64,000 nt of DNA from Isoetes taiwanensis (taxonomy: Eukaryota > Streptophyta > Lycopodiopsida > Isoetales > Isoetaceae), in the NCBI GenBank assembly GCA_021234155.1, contig JAJEKV010000026.1, forward strand, positions 18,109,556 to 18,173,555, in the 5' to 3' direction. The notes below the pieces were generated by a model. That model saw nothing but the letters and a program-made list of their open reading frames with translations, was not told the DNA's origin and ran no database searches. Below, in pieces: positions 12,431 through 23,002 of the stretch (position 1 is its first letter; the number at the start of each line of letters is the position of its first letter). Position numbers and translations under genes: made by a program.

Positions 12431-12616
12431 TAGAAGACATACACCGCATGATGGGAACAACTTCTTTACCCTATATCTCAATGATCTTGCCGCCGGGTGC
12501 CGGGAAGGTCACCTTCCGCTTCCACAATCAATAATGGCCCCTCGCTGGTCCAAGGTACTCCATACCTATTATCAAGTCGATTTGCCGATGCCCATTACTT
12601 CGCCCCCATCCGGATC

Positions 12617-12820
12617 TTAATCCCGGCAAGTCGATGTCAAAGTTGATTCTTTTTTACCGCCGCCGCCTTCATCGCCCCACTTGCTAAGACAACGGGCCTT
12701 GGTTTTGACTTTAATGGTTTCAACTTCAACATTTGAACCATTCCCTGGGGATGCAAAGTTATGGCTACTTCCCGAATCTATCGTGACTATAAATGACTTG
12801 GCCTTGGCCTTTCCCAATCG
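12617..12820 (-). pseudogene. Chromovirus aspartic protease
   Basis: The minus-strand ORF contains FIVTIDSGSSHNFASP, the DSG(S)S active-site loop of retropepsins as it appears in plant gypsy elements. It lies between the gag zinc-knuckle area and RT, as expected for a Gag-Pol polyprotein. The C-terminal half runs out of frame. Confidence 0.8.
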
Positions 12821-12826
12821 CGGAAA

Positions 12827-14184
12827 TTACTTTATACCGGGCTCTTTGCTCAGATCTATTGCGGCAAAGATATGACACTCACCCCCGAATGTAGTCGCTG
12901 GGCCTCCTCGGCCGCCGCCGCCGCATTGCATGTCCCAATCTCCCAACTCGCTAAGCGCCGCACTCATGACATATGGGCGTTCACGCCCTATGGCCCGGGC
13001 TGAAACACCAAGCAAAGCCGCTTTTCTATGCACTCCTCTCTCTTTTCCTTGGGCATGGCCTGCGAAAGGATCGCCTTTGCTTTGGAGTAGTTTGACCCTT
13101 CCCCGCTTGTCTTTGAAAGACACCGCTTTTCTCCTCGCCGCTTTCCCTTGATTGCCACTATATGGGGCTCTAGCTGGTCCTGGGCTGGCTGTCCTCGGCT
13201 AAAACCGCCTCACGCCTTTGCCTTTATCTTGGTAATACCGCCGCCTCGCCTCGCTTATTCGAGGTCCCGCTCTTGCAAGCTTATTGCCTTGGACTCGCCT
13301 CGATCTCGTTCTAGGGTTTATTGCCCTTACAAGCTTATGGATCTCCTCATTCGGACCTTCAATGTAGCTTTCCACCGCATGCTTCTCACCTAACTTTGGC
13401 ACATACACCCTTAGCCTCATAAATTCCTCCGTATTTCTCAGATCGACTTGTTGCCTTTGCCGCAACTGTAGAAGAATCTTGCATCATCTTGGACTTGTGC
13501 TCTCTTGGAACGTAATGGCGCTTTGAAGGCTTTTAGCAAACTTCTTGAACCGCAAGCATCCCCCGCTTAAGCCATGAGCCTTGGCATAGCCTTCCACCAA
13601 ATTTGCTCCGCCCTTCAGTTCATTGCCACCACCGCCTTTATCCTTATCCTTCATACCATAGGCATTGCCGTGATTCGCTCATCTCGTCAAGCCAAACCTC
13701 CCATGCCATGCGACCTGTTTTCTTTGAGAATTGCTCGAGCTTCCGGCCTTCCAAACATTTCCCAATCACGAAGCCCACTTTCTTACCGGTAGTCGAGGTT
13801 CTTGTGTCCCTTTGTCGTCCGGGGGTGTTCCTCGCCTTTAAATGCATTGACTTGGTTACGCCCTTCTTCTTCCTCGAATCGAGTCACGAATCGAAGCTTG
13901 AGTCGGAGGAGTCCCGGAGCCGGGGACCTTCCTCTTTGCTCCTCTTCTTGTCTCTACTGTTCTCCGAAATGATGCTTCGCGCGCTTGAGCGTTACCCACC
14001 TAACCTGCTCCTGCTTGTGCGGCTAGCAAAGCCTTTATCCGCTCGAGGTCCGGCCTCATTTGGAGATATTTCTTCTTCCGGGGTCATTTGTCCAAATTCT
14101 TCAAGCAGGTTCCTTGCCGGCGCGGGCCTCGGCGGACTGTTCCTCTATAAGTTCCCGCAGCTTGTCGCTCTCCTCCCGCTTTAG
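12827..14184 (-). pseudogene. Chromovirus gag with zinc-knuckle region (frameshifted)
   Basis: On the minus strand, 13199-13465 reads NTEEFMRLRVYVPKLGEKHA then VESYIEGPNEEIHKLV, matching the gypsy Gag pattern where capsid residues end in a run-up to the Arg-rich nucleocapsid (RTRSRRVQGNKLARAGPRIS). Downstream, 12900-13010 carries residues that fit a degraded Cys/His knuckle followed by RPYVMSAALSELG. Upstream, 13644-13847 belongs to the same protein. Gag would form the particle core in the cytoplasm. No uninterrupted frame exceeds 90 codons. Confidence 0.65.
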
Positions 14185-14395
14185 GCCTCTAGCCGCATAC
14201 ACAAGTGGTTCATAGCTACATGGTTAGTTTTCCTTGTTTTCTTGCATTATTTATGTTTGTTGGCATGGTTGGGGACACAAAATATATCAACAAAACATTT
14301 ATAGTGCAAGAGAATATTATATTTATATTTTATATTACACTAATACAAAAATTACAACTACGGCTAATCATTTTACCTCATTGTCGCCGGTAAGA
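14185..14395. other. AT-rich spacer inside the chromovirus
   Basis: About 200 bp of strongly AT-rich sequence between GC-rich gag and accessory ORF2. The base composition is unlike both neighbours; it may hold the 3' end of the ORF2 transcript and the gag leader. Unsupported ORFs at 14205-14446 arise by chance. Confidence 0.35.
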
Positions 14396-14399
14396 TGGA

Positions 14400-15862
14400 T
14401 TATCCTCCGAAACTTTTTCACTGGTCGTTCCCCGCCAATGGCCTAAGTTCCTAAAGACATTGGTGGAGATCCACCTTGTAATGCTCTTGCCAAATCTTTC
14501 TATTCTGATTGGGAGGTATAAGTCGCCGCCATCGATCTTACTCGCTTGCTTGAAGGTATGGCTACGGTCGGCGACGCCGAGTGCTACCGCTCTCTTCACC
14601 GTGATTGCATACCGATTTAAGGGGTAACCGCTTGCCGGCTTCAATCCCCGAGTGCAATCAGCAACGATATCTTCCTCGCCTCGGGGTGAACTTGGCGATG
14701 GATAACCGCTATTCTTCCATCCATCGGCAAGATTGGCGTAATACCGTAGTGACTGGTTGCTTCAGTGCGGATGGGCCACTGCATCAATGCAGGTTGCATT
14801 CAAGTCATCAACCTCCACCGTGGTGAGCTCCCCAGAAGTCTCTCGGGATTTGTTGCTAAAGCCCTCCCCGAGGTCGAATTACCGTCCTCTCGGGAGGTGT
14901 GCCGCGGACGAGCTTGCCGTTAGGATGTTTGAGGTCGACATAGCGGATCCCCATCTGCTCCTCAAGAGCAAGGAACTCTTCCTCCGCCGTAGCTTGTTCT
15001 CCTCCTTTGTTCCGCCCATAACCCGCCTGATGTTGCTGTAGGCTTGATGCCTGAGGTAAACTCTCCCGTAAGTGTCGGCTTCCCCTTACGTGGAGGGGAA
15101 GTCGGATTCTCCTGACGATGAAGTCGCCCAAGTCCGCTTCTTCGAGTTGGTGCAGCAACTCTTCAGGTCGGTACTCCCTTTCCCTCGCTCCGAGGTTTTG
15201 AATGTCGCTAGGAGCAGAAACTCCTCACCTTCGACAATAATGGGAGCTAGGCTTGTGATGCCTAACCCGAGGGGTGGCGCGACTCGAGTCTCGCCGCTTT
15301 TCAAGTCTTGCCACTCGCTTCGTTGTCGCCGCTCTTCCGCTGGTCGAGCTCGACATAGTCTTCCTCTTCTTCTCCGATTCCTGTTCATCCGAGTCTTCTT
15401 CCTTCCCTTCGCGCTCCCTGCTCATACCGCGGTGAGGAGCCGCGTTCTCACAAGCTATGGCCAATGGGTCCACGCCCATGGGGGAATGGAGGTTTCCCCA
15501 CGGTGTTCTCGCACGGGTGAGAAAGATTGCCGTGGCAAGTTGAAAGAGAAGTACTTGGTCCCGCTGACAGTTAGGACCATTGGCTCGTGTGCGGTGCCTT
15601 GTTTGTGAGGTATTTGGCGATGTTCGACATCGCTCTAATGCCGCCCGCAGGACCTGCCTAGGAACAAAATAGCCTACACAAGGGGAGTTGCACTAGCACT
15701 GGTTCTACCCTAGCTTGGAACTCGGTCAAGACTCTACTATAAGCCGGGTCGCGGTTGCTTGCTTGACATCTACCTCCTTCCCAAGATCTGGAAGATTTGG
15801 TCGACGCCGGCCTCAGAAGATGAGCGCCGGGCGCTGTACCATCTGTGGAAATCGGTTGCCAT
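14400..15862 (-). CDS. Chromovirus accessory ORF2 (unknown protein, frameshifted)
   Basis: Minus-strand reading from an ATG at 15862 starts MATDFHRWYSARRSSSEAGV. Further on come an acidic/basic stretch (EREGKEEDSDEQESEKKRK, then TSGRAATTKRVARLEKRRDS), then IIVEGEEFLLLATFKTSE (15190-15245), LLHQLEEADLGDFIVRRI and MGIRYVDLKHPNGKLV. These are not gypsy gag or pol motifs and I do not recognise the family. The VEG(E/K)E(F/Y)LLL motif recurs in the plus-strand gene at 24209-25594, also after an acidic region. A TATA box lies 111 bp upstream of the ATG. At least five frame changes are needed to read it through. Position and promoter suggest a captured or accessory gene of the element. Confidence 0.5.
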
Positions 15863-15972
15863 TGATTAATTGCGTAAGAGGGTAACAAACGGTTGCAAGA
15901 GCCTCAGGAGTTGAGAAATCGGCTAGAAGGGCAGGAGCAGATTTGTAGGGTGCTATCCGAGAAGTGAGGGGT

Positions 15973-15982
15973 CTATTTATAG
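15973..15982 (-). promoter_or_regulatory. TATA box of accessory ORF2
   Basis: CTATAAATAG on the minus strand, 111 bp before the ORF2 ATG, followed by a pyrimidine-rich leader. An identical decamer precedes accessory ORF1 at 17906-17915. Confidence 0.55.
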
Positions 15983-16170
15983 AAAAGGGGAAAACCCTAA
16001 TTTTTGGATGACTTGAAAATTTTCCTAGGGTTGGGTAATTCTAGCCTATCCGAGGTCAAAATGGGAGTTTGAGGACTATATGGGATGCTTGAACAAGGCT
16101 AGATTACCTAAAAGATGCTATGCAATAGGTTGAAGGTGACTTTGACAAGTCCCGTGAAGAAATGGTAGAG

Positions 16171-16241
16171 GTTCACAGCCATGCCGCTCAAAAACTAACT
16201 TTTAGTTCTTTTGACCAGTAGAAATGTGAGACATCAGTCTC
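16171..16241. repeat. Chromovirus hairpin A
   Basis: Central inverted repeat AACTAACTTTTAGTT inside an outer pair of TCAC and GTGAGA. One of four copies of a 66-76-bp hairpin (A-D) in the accessory region. Confidence 0.7.
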
Positions 16242-16360
16242 ATTTCGATCAAAAGGTGTCTAATTTGGGTAAACTAATGGTGTAAGGGTGATGGGCTCAT
16301 CAAATCAGGCAGAATTGACCCCTTATTTGGCCGATTTGGAGCTGTTTTGGTCAAGTTTAG

Positions 16361-16436
16361 CGAGGTCTCATACTATACCGCGCAAAAACTAACTTTTAGT
16401 TTTGCGACCAGGCGCGAGCTGTGAGACATCATGTCT
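16361..16436. repeat. Chromovirus hairpin B
   Basis: The best-formed copy: GTCTCA pairs with TGAGAC and CGCAAAAACTAA pairs with TTAGTTTTGCG. It ends in the near-palindrome GAGACATCATGTCTC. It lies 120 bp from copy A, the same spacing as between copies C and D. Confidence 0.75.
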
Positions 16437-16589
16437 CTCGGCTTGCAAATGTCCTATTTCACTGAAATAAAAGCTAAAACTTATTAATTTGCTCTAATTA
16501 ACCAAGTTTATGTCATCAAGGTACACAAAATTGCTCTATATTACAAAATTTTTAATTATTTACAACAAAAGTTTCTAAGGCCGTTCTCC

Positions 16590-17812
16590 CTTTATGCGGG
16601 TCGCAAGACGCATGTCTTGTCGCATTAAGGTTACCCGCTTGGACGCGGGGCAGGCTGTTGAATCTTCAAAATGTTGCACTATCTTTGCCTCACCGCCTTC
16701 TTGCATTGCCAGCAATCTTCGTCCGTGGACTCTAAAAGTCCGTTCAGAGGGCTCGCATCACTTCTCGACCAACCGAGCGAAGGGGCACGGGAATTAGGAG
16801 ACCAGAGCTGCTACTGAAGTGTCTAATCTTCCTTAAGCGCTCTTCTCTCCACCTCCTTTCTATCAGCTTTCTTCTTTGGTGGTGGCTTGGGGAACCTTGG
16901 GCCGTGGTGGCGGCTTTAAGGTTTGTTTTGCTTGGTTGGTCGCCTCCTCGATGAACCTGACCTCGCTTTTCTTCATAATACTTGGTCAGAGGCCTCCCAC
17001 TTCTTCATATATGCTTCGCGGTCCCTCATCTTCCTTTCATAAATCTTCACCTGCCGGTGACGAGGGCTTCCCGCAGGTCGTGGTTGCTTCTTTCTATCCC
17101 ATGCCGGCACTCGTGGGGTTTTCGACTTGGTCTTGCTTGGTTTTGCTTTCAGTGCCGCCGCTCGTGCATTCCTCGCCGTTGGTTCTGGTGCTTAGAAGAG
17201 CTCCCACCTGCAGCATTAGGGTTAAAATCTTCATCAGAAGAGTCGTCGGAGGGGTTTGGGGGTTCGTCGGGTTGCCGCTCCTTGATGACGATCTTGGGGT
17301 TCGGCCTCTTCCTTGGCGGGCAATCCTTCGTCCTCCTTGTGCCAGCCACGAACTTCCCTTTCGCCTTCTTCTTCTCTTCTGCTGCCTTTTGTTCCTCTTC
17401 CTCCCTTTTCCTCTTTTTGTCTTCCTTTCTCTTACACAGATTTCTACTGATGAACCTTCTAAGGTTACGCTACCTCTATTTGGCTCGGACACCACTTGCT
17501 CATATCCCTTTCGAGGATCTCTGTGGGTCAAAGGTCTTCGCTTGTTCCTGCTGCGGATCTCCTGCTCTATTTCTTCATACACCTCCTCGCCTCCTCGTCC
17601 ATGGAGTTCGGTGATGTGGCCTCGTCACCCTCACCGGGCTTGGTTGAAGACATCAATCGATCGGGCGTGTCTTGCTCCTCGTCCGTGACGACCCCCTCGC
17701 GAGCCTCTCACGAAGCATCTTAGGAATGATCTCCGGCTCCCGATGGCTGGTGGTTTCGGGCCTGGCGGCGCTTCCTTGGCGGTCTATTTGGTTCGGAGCC
17801 ATGCTTCTTGGA
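16590..17812 (-). CDS. Chromovirus accessory ORF1 (unknown basic protein, frameshifted)
   Basis: Minus strand from an ATG at 17812 (MAPNQIDRQGSAARP). Downstream come an acidic/charged stretch, a very basic segment (RERKTKRGKGRKRNKRQQKR, 17094-17582), a Pro/Ser segment (NPTNPQTPPTT) and MRDREAYMKKWEASDQVL. There is no gag major homology region or zinc knuckle, so this is probably not the structural gag, although a divergent gag leader cannot be excluded. TATA at 17906-17915 lies 94 bp upstream; hairpins C and D lie beyond it. The frame is broken several times. Function unknown; composition suggests a nucleic-acid-binding, largely disordered protein. Confidence 0.45.
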
Positions 17813-17905
17813 TCGTCAATCGGATAAAAGCGGCCGAAAGATCTCGCCCTAAGTTGGGAAGAGCGGATTTCTAGGGCTTGACCTAAAAATGAGGGGGTTC
17901 TACAT

Positions 17906-17915
17906 CTATTTATAG
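17906..17915 (-). promoter_or_regulatory. TATA box of accessory ORF1
   Basis: CTATAAATAG on the minus strand, 94 bp before the ATG of accessory ORF1, and the same decamer as at 15973-15982. It lies downstream of the 5' LTR, so the ORF may have a promoter of its own. Confidence 0.55.
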
Positions 17916-18014
17916 CTTGGGGAATTTTAGGTCAAAACTCAAGTTGCTCTGCTTAACATGCTAAGGCACCAACTTAGTTAAAACTTATACTTATTTCGGA
18001 CTTTTTCTACCTAT

Positions 18015-18080
18015 TGGTCTCACACGTTGCCTTCGCTCCAATACTAATGTTTAGTTTTATGCACCAGGCCGCTGTGAGAT
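18015..18080. repeat. Chromovirus hairpin C
   Basis: GGTCTCACACG at one end and CTGTGAGATCTC at the other, with a central ACTAATGTTTAGTT. A degraded copy of the A/B/D hairpin. Confidence 0.6.
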
Positions 18081-18200
18081 CTCATACATTTCTAGGGTTT
18101 TTAGGTAATTAAAACATGCTATTCTAACTAATTCCTACCTTAGAATTAGCCTTACCACATTATTTTTCTCAAATTCATCATGTTTTGGTGTTCTTGGCTC

Positions 18201-18275
18201 GATGTCTCACCAGCTACCCTTGCCGCTCAAAAACTAAAATTTAGTTCTCATGACCAGGAAATGTGAGACCACCTC
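18201..18275. repeat. Chromovirus hairpin D
   Basis: GTCTCAC and GTGAGAC form the outer stem, AACTAAAATTTAGTT the inner palindrome. Spacing to copy C is about 121 bp. Confidence 0.7.
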
Positions 18276-18464
18276 ACTTGGAAAAAATTTTGGCTCATTC
18301 TTTTTAATCTTGTTAAATTCCAATTCACTTAATTGTTACTAGCTTAGCATAAACTACAAAGATGTGAGAAAAAAAAATTTCCCACTTTTCGAGGCTTGAG
18401 GATCCTATCAAGTTAGTACTACTCGGAACATGGTCAAGGCTTGCTCTTGGTCTCCAAGAACATT

Positions 18465-18477
18465 GCTCTCGATACCA
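18465..18477 (-). promoter_or_regulatory. Primer-binding site (initiator Met tRNA type)
   Basis: On the minus strand TGGTATCGAGAGC lies one base inside the 5' LTR (18479). It matches the usual plant TGGTATCAGAGC primer site, complementary to the 3' end of initiator tRNA-Met, apart from one inserted base. It fixes the element orientation. Confidence 0.85.
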
Positions 18478-18478
18478 T

Positions 18479-20025
18479 TGTGACGCCCCTACTGTGATAC
18501 GGTGCCCCTCACCGTGATACAAACAGAGTTCTTCCCCACACCAGCCCCATGCCGATCTGGGGCCCTCCACGATATCACCGCATCTCCGTGAACGAGTCCC
18601 AAAGTGGGAAGAGTGAAGGTGTCATTCTACCCCGCTCCTCGTGGCCTACCTAGCCGCAAGCTGTAAACATACATGTCAGTACTCAACATAATCCTCCATC
18701 CACCCGTAAGGGTGGTATATCAACATCCGTGATAGACAATGGTCAAAGACATCATATAGGGAATCCTACCCAAGGCTCGACTCAAAGGGATGACTCGACG
18801 GCTTGGGTCTCCGTGAGTTCATTGCGCATGTAATTCATGGCAATGGATTTGGGCCGCATAGAACATGGCATAGGGTTGTCCACTCCATCCGCCTCTCCCC
18901 GCGGCACACTTTGCGTGAGTAGGCCAAAAGTGTCTGGACCTCGATCAGAAGCTCACGGATGCATAGCCGGAGGGGCTATTCCCGGTCATCATCCCAGCCC
19001 CATGGGGGGGTAGGGATCACTCCTCCGTGAGATCTACATGCTGACTCAAGGTGACTAGAGGGCCACTACCCGTGATTCACCGAACCCACTGAAAGTGTAC
19101 ACCACTTCACATGCAAACGAGCCCATGCCTTACCCACACTCGGGTAAGCCATTAGGCCTAGTCACAATGATCCCTGTAGGCTTTACACACCGCAGGGATC
19201 GCTCAAGAGTCGTAACATGAACCTCCTTCTCACCCGCCTGGGCCCTTCACCCACAACCCGGTGTGGCTCTGCACACAGCCGAATCTACAAGCAGCTAGAG
19301 AGGCTACTCTAGGAGCATCAACTACAAGCTTTTAGGGCCTCTACCCCCTTCCCAATACAAGGAGTTCACAGAGATACATCATCCAAATACATCACGTAAG
19401 AACTAAAGAACTAGATCTAATCATAGAGTTAGGTTCTTTAGTTAGTGTCCGAGATCTAAGATCTAGATAGTTATGGGCAATTTAATAGTCTAAACCTACC
19501 GATTCTATGACTAGAAGACGGTTTAAGCTATTAAATTGACCAAATACCCGATCCTTGAGTGGCTCCTCCTGACCCGAAGTTCAACCATCCCCGCCGCTGA
19601 TCAATTGTGGGAACCGATGGCGCATTCGCCATGCATGCTCGGGAGGCGGTTTTGGCTCCGGGCAGCCAAACCGAGCTCTAAAACCCTAAGGACGAAAAAC
19701 TAGCAAGCTAGGGTTTTCCCCTACCCTAAATAGACATGGGGTTTAGGCTAGGGTTTCCAATTACCCATTTTGGCATGTGGGATAATTGGAAAGGCCCCAC
19801 TTGCCTTTAATGGCTAGGTGGCAAAATATGCCAACATGGAAAGGTGTGCCCACATTAATGTGCACATGTGCACCTTAATAATATATGAACACTCCTAGCA
19901 AGTTGCCCCTAGGGCTACTTACTTGCTATCCGCTACGCATTAACGCCGGGCCGAGTGGCGGTACGCTGCACAGATTGGGCAAGATCGATAATGCCCCGAC
20001 CCCCTATCGTGGCCGGAACGTCATA
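18479..20025 (-). repeat. 5' LTR of the chromovirus
   Basis: 1,547 bp, TGTGACGCCC to GAACGTCATA, homologous end to end to 7004-8559. Differences are dominated by small indels clustered at GC-rich or CG-containing sites, more than expected for a pair that still retains TSD, PBS and PPT. Confidence 0.92.
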
Positions 20026-20500
20026 GGCATTATCCAATTGCCAAGATTGGATGTTTCAAATTCTGGCAGTCTGTGTTCCTGTAAAAGGATTATGTCTGAC
20101 TTCATATCCTTCAAGGCAATTAAGGCCCTTTTCCTCTTGAGAGGACCTTTTATTCCTCTCATATTCCATGTTGTGATCCTCCTTGAGCAAACAACTTCTT
20201 TTTGCCTTGACTCCTTAGATTCAAGGAAGGACTGTTTTCAGACAAATGCACCATTTTGGTCCCCTTTTTCCTAATATGAGGAGTGTAGAATTTGTCTTCA
20301 TCACCCTCTTTCCCCTTATCAGCAATTTGTTGGTTTTCTTTCCCTTTCAGCTTTTTGCCAACCAAGATATGCCCAGATGGGCTTACTGGCCTATTGTTCT
20401 GTTCCAAAGAAACAATTTCCAGGCCAGATGGTCAGGCCAGGTGGACTTATTGGGCTATTTCCCAGCTTCAGAGGGTCAATTCCCAGTTAAATGCTAGTCA
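20026..20500 (-). mobile_element. LINE ORF2 start, upstream half of the split LINE
   Basis: The minus strand reads TTWNMRGIKGPLKRKRALIA then LKDMKSDIILLQEHRLPEFE, the very N-terminus of an L1-type endonuclease (WN-RG motif and the catalytic Glu in LLQEHRL). Upstream (20159-20407, another frame) is a Lys-rich segment that may be the end of ORF1. The frame ends at the GGCAT duplication and resumes at 7003, so the LINE was present before the chromovirus landed. Confidence 0.85.
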
Positions 20501-21031
20501 GTAGTCTTTAAGAAACTTTATAAGCTGTATAGCTATAGCAGACTAAGATTCTATATTTTCTCGCATTAAAAAGACAGAGATGTGGTTATGCTTGATAATT
20601 TTATGTGCTCAAGCATTTCGACCTACATATGCATTGCTTGCCAAAATTGAACTGGAGCTGTTAGTATATTTGATCAAATCATTTAATAAATTTGCCCATG
20701 CAATATGATGTAACAACAAAAAACCTAACTAGTCATAAATCTGCCCATGCAGTATGATGTAATAACAAAAAATAAGCAAGCTGAAGTGCCTCCCCCCCAA
20801 AAGCTTGACAAAGGTGGCATAGGCTATCACGAAGGGGGATGGGGAGAATCAAAGCTACGATAAAGCAAGGAGGGAGGTAGGAAATTAGAAATCACAAACA
20901 TGGATGATTTGGATAGGCGGGAAAAAAAATAGTTTGAATGTTAAGATGTTAGTGGTCAAGCCCTCCACGACATCCCACTCATTGCTCTTGCTTTGTCACT
21001 CTGGCAAATACGGAAGTTAGAATTCCAAGAT
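20501..21031. other. Intergenic, no gene
   Basis: AT-rich sequence containing a short duplicated phrase (GCCCATGCA..TATGATGTAA at about 20693 and 20741). No ORF. Confidence 0.4.
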
Positions 21032-21419
21032 TAAGGGTCTATTCAGACCCGTGGTTAAGTTAAGTTAAGTTAAAAAAAAATTAACTAGCTAGTTTAACTT
21101 AACTATAATAATTGTATTCGCACCCAAAAGGGTTAACTTTCTATTAAAATACTAAACTTAACTAGGACAAGCAAAATATCTTCGCACCCACCATAGTTAA
21201 GTTAATAATTTTAACCTAACTAAACAACATGGGTTGTTGTTCAGACATTGTCCTATTAGGTTAGTAGTAACCGAAATGCCTTCACACACGCCATTAGTTA
21301 AGTTACAACTTTAACTTAACTAGAACGCCTGAATTCATTCTAGTTAAGTTTATTATTTTAAACTTAACCAATTGCCCTCACACATGTTCTAGTTAAGTTA
21401 TCTACCTATTTCAAAGATT

Positions 21420-22096
21420 TTGCTTTATTTACCTACATTTAGATATAAAATTACAAATAGTATAAAGTCTATATGCCAAACAAAATACACCATACTACAG
21501 TTTGAGCATACTAAAGAAATATAGATATCTTTCTATGGCATAAAGTTATGATCATATGAGTTAGCATACAATTACAATGAGTTCGTATGAATTTAGTTGC
21601 AATTGATAACCCTCGCAATGTACCATACATTCAGGGGTTGCAAAATGGCCTGGGGCAAATCCTTTGAATGGTGCTTGGATCTAAGGAAGGACATGAGCAG
21701 GCTATGCATGGAGGGCATAAAATTGCAAAACAACTTCATACGATAGTTTAGAAAATTGCAAAACGAGTGTAAGTGATCAAATATTTTTTGAGATTACATA
21801 TCAAATTTAAGTTCCAAATTCAAACCTCTAAAGCGCACTTCAACAAAATGATGCAATACTATGTAATGAATAATTTACAAGCTTGGTGAATATTTTATGC
21901 AATAAATCGACTCTATTATACAATTACAAAATCCCTTAACTTCTGATTCTCGTGTCAGACAGTATTGTTGTGATTGGTCATGTCTTCCAATTGCTGGCAC
22001 TGGAACAACCTTGCCTCAATTGGCATTCTTTAGCTTGGGTAGAGAAGTGTAACTGAGCCTCAAAAAAATGCTTTTTATGTGACTTTCTACTTTGCT
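21420..22096. other. Outer-element sequence without a recognised gene
   Basis: AT-rich. A possible minus-strand exon near 21960-22060 could continue the interrupted gene of the outer element, but nothing in it is recognisable. Confidence 0.3.
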
Positions 22097-22786
22097 CATT
22101 AGGGCGGATTTGGGGTCTGAAAATGGCCCTTATCTTGGGCTAAAGATTTCCACGCCGATTCGGCCAGACCAATCGTTTTTCGCCTTTTTTCGAAAAGTCG
22201 ATATACTTGGGTGTAGAAGGATGAGCAGGCTTACTTGGCATCCACATGGCGATTTTCATGGGGGATGCCCGCGCTTTTATTGCAAATCCATTTTAATGGC
22301 CCAGATTTTTTTCTGAGTCGCCTTAACGCTTCAAAAATAATGGTGACTTTGACCGCCATCATCAGCGGCCACCAACTCCCTTTGTCAAATTTTGGCCCAA
22401 ACTTGCAGATCATTACTCCGCGCCTCTACGCATCCTCTCCGCCTTCACTCCTCATCCGCAATCCATGTCTCCCCGCCAATTTTCGTGTTTCTTGCCCCAT
22501 TTACGTAACTCCCAAGGTCAAGACGGGGGAGGTTTTGTCTCAATAGGTTCAGGGTGAGTATGCTGCCATCAACGAGGGGCGAAGCATAGAGTTAAGCGAC
22601 AAAGGCGATCAGACGGCGGACACATTGATAGGTAGGATAAAAGAGTTCAAGCTGAATTCTAGCGCCTGAAAGTGGAAAGTATAACAATACGACATGCATA
22701 TACCCCTTCCTCGATATGGCCAAAGAGCTAATCTCCACCAAAAACAGCTTCCCAAAATTGCCCGCAAATGGTAACCATTTTAAACG

Positions 22787-22853
22787 GATCACACGCGACG
22801 CCAAGCTAGCTGTCACTACTTAATCTGCGTAGATAGTTTCGCGTCGTGTGATC
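22787..22853. repeat. Cassette hairpin P1
   Basis: GATCACACGCGACGC at the left pairs with GCGTCGTGTGATC at the right, 67 bp overall. First of a family whose consensus ends are GATCACACGACGCGAA and its complement. Confidence 0.8.
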
Positions 22854-23002
22854 TTCTTATCTTTTAGGGTTCCGTACAATTATTTAAAAACGTTACCATC
22901 ATATTTTACTTTAACTTCGCTTTTTTACTATTTATCTCCCCGCCGCCAGTTGTCTATTTTGTCAGTGTTCGTAGAGTATAAAGCGCCATCCGCCGAGAAG
23001 CC

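Larger units (their letters stand above)
7004..20025 (-). mobile_element. Ty3/gypsy chromovirus LTR retrotransposon, 13.0 kb, with accessory ORFs
   Basis: A complete element in minus orientation: 5' LTR 18479-20025, PBS 18465-18477, two accessory ORFs (about 17812-16590 and 15862-14400), gag, protease, RT/RNase H, integrase, chromodomain, PPT about 8560-8573, 3' LTR 7004-8559. LTRs start TGTGACG and end CGTCACA (CGTCATA at 20025). Domain order (integrase after RT, chromodomain at the end) places it in the chromoviruses. At 13 kb it is roughly twice the size of a minimal chromovirus; the surplus is the 14.2-18.4 kb accessory region. Every ORF is cut by small indels, so it is either decayed or affected by consensus errors. 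It is inserted in a LINE. Confidence 0.93.
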
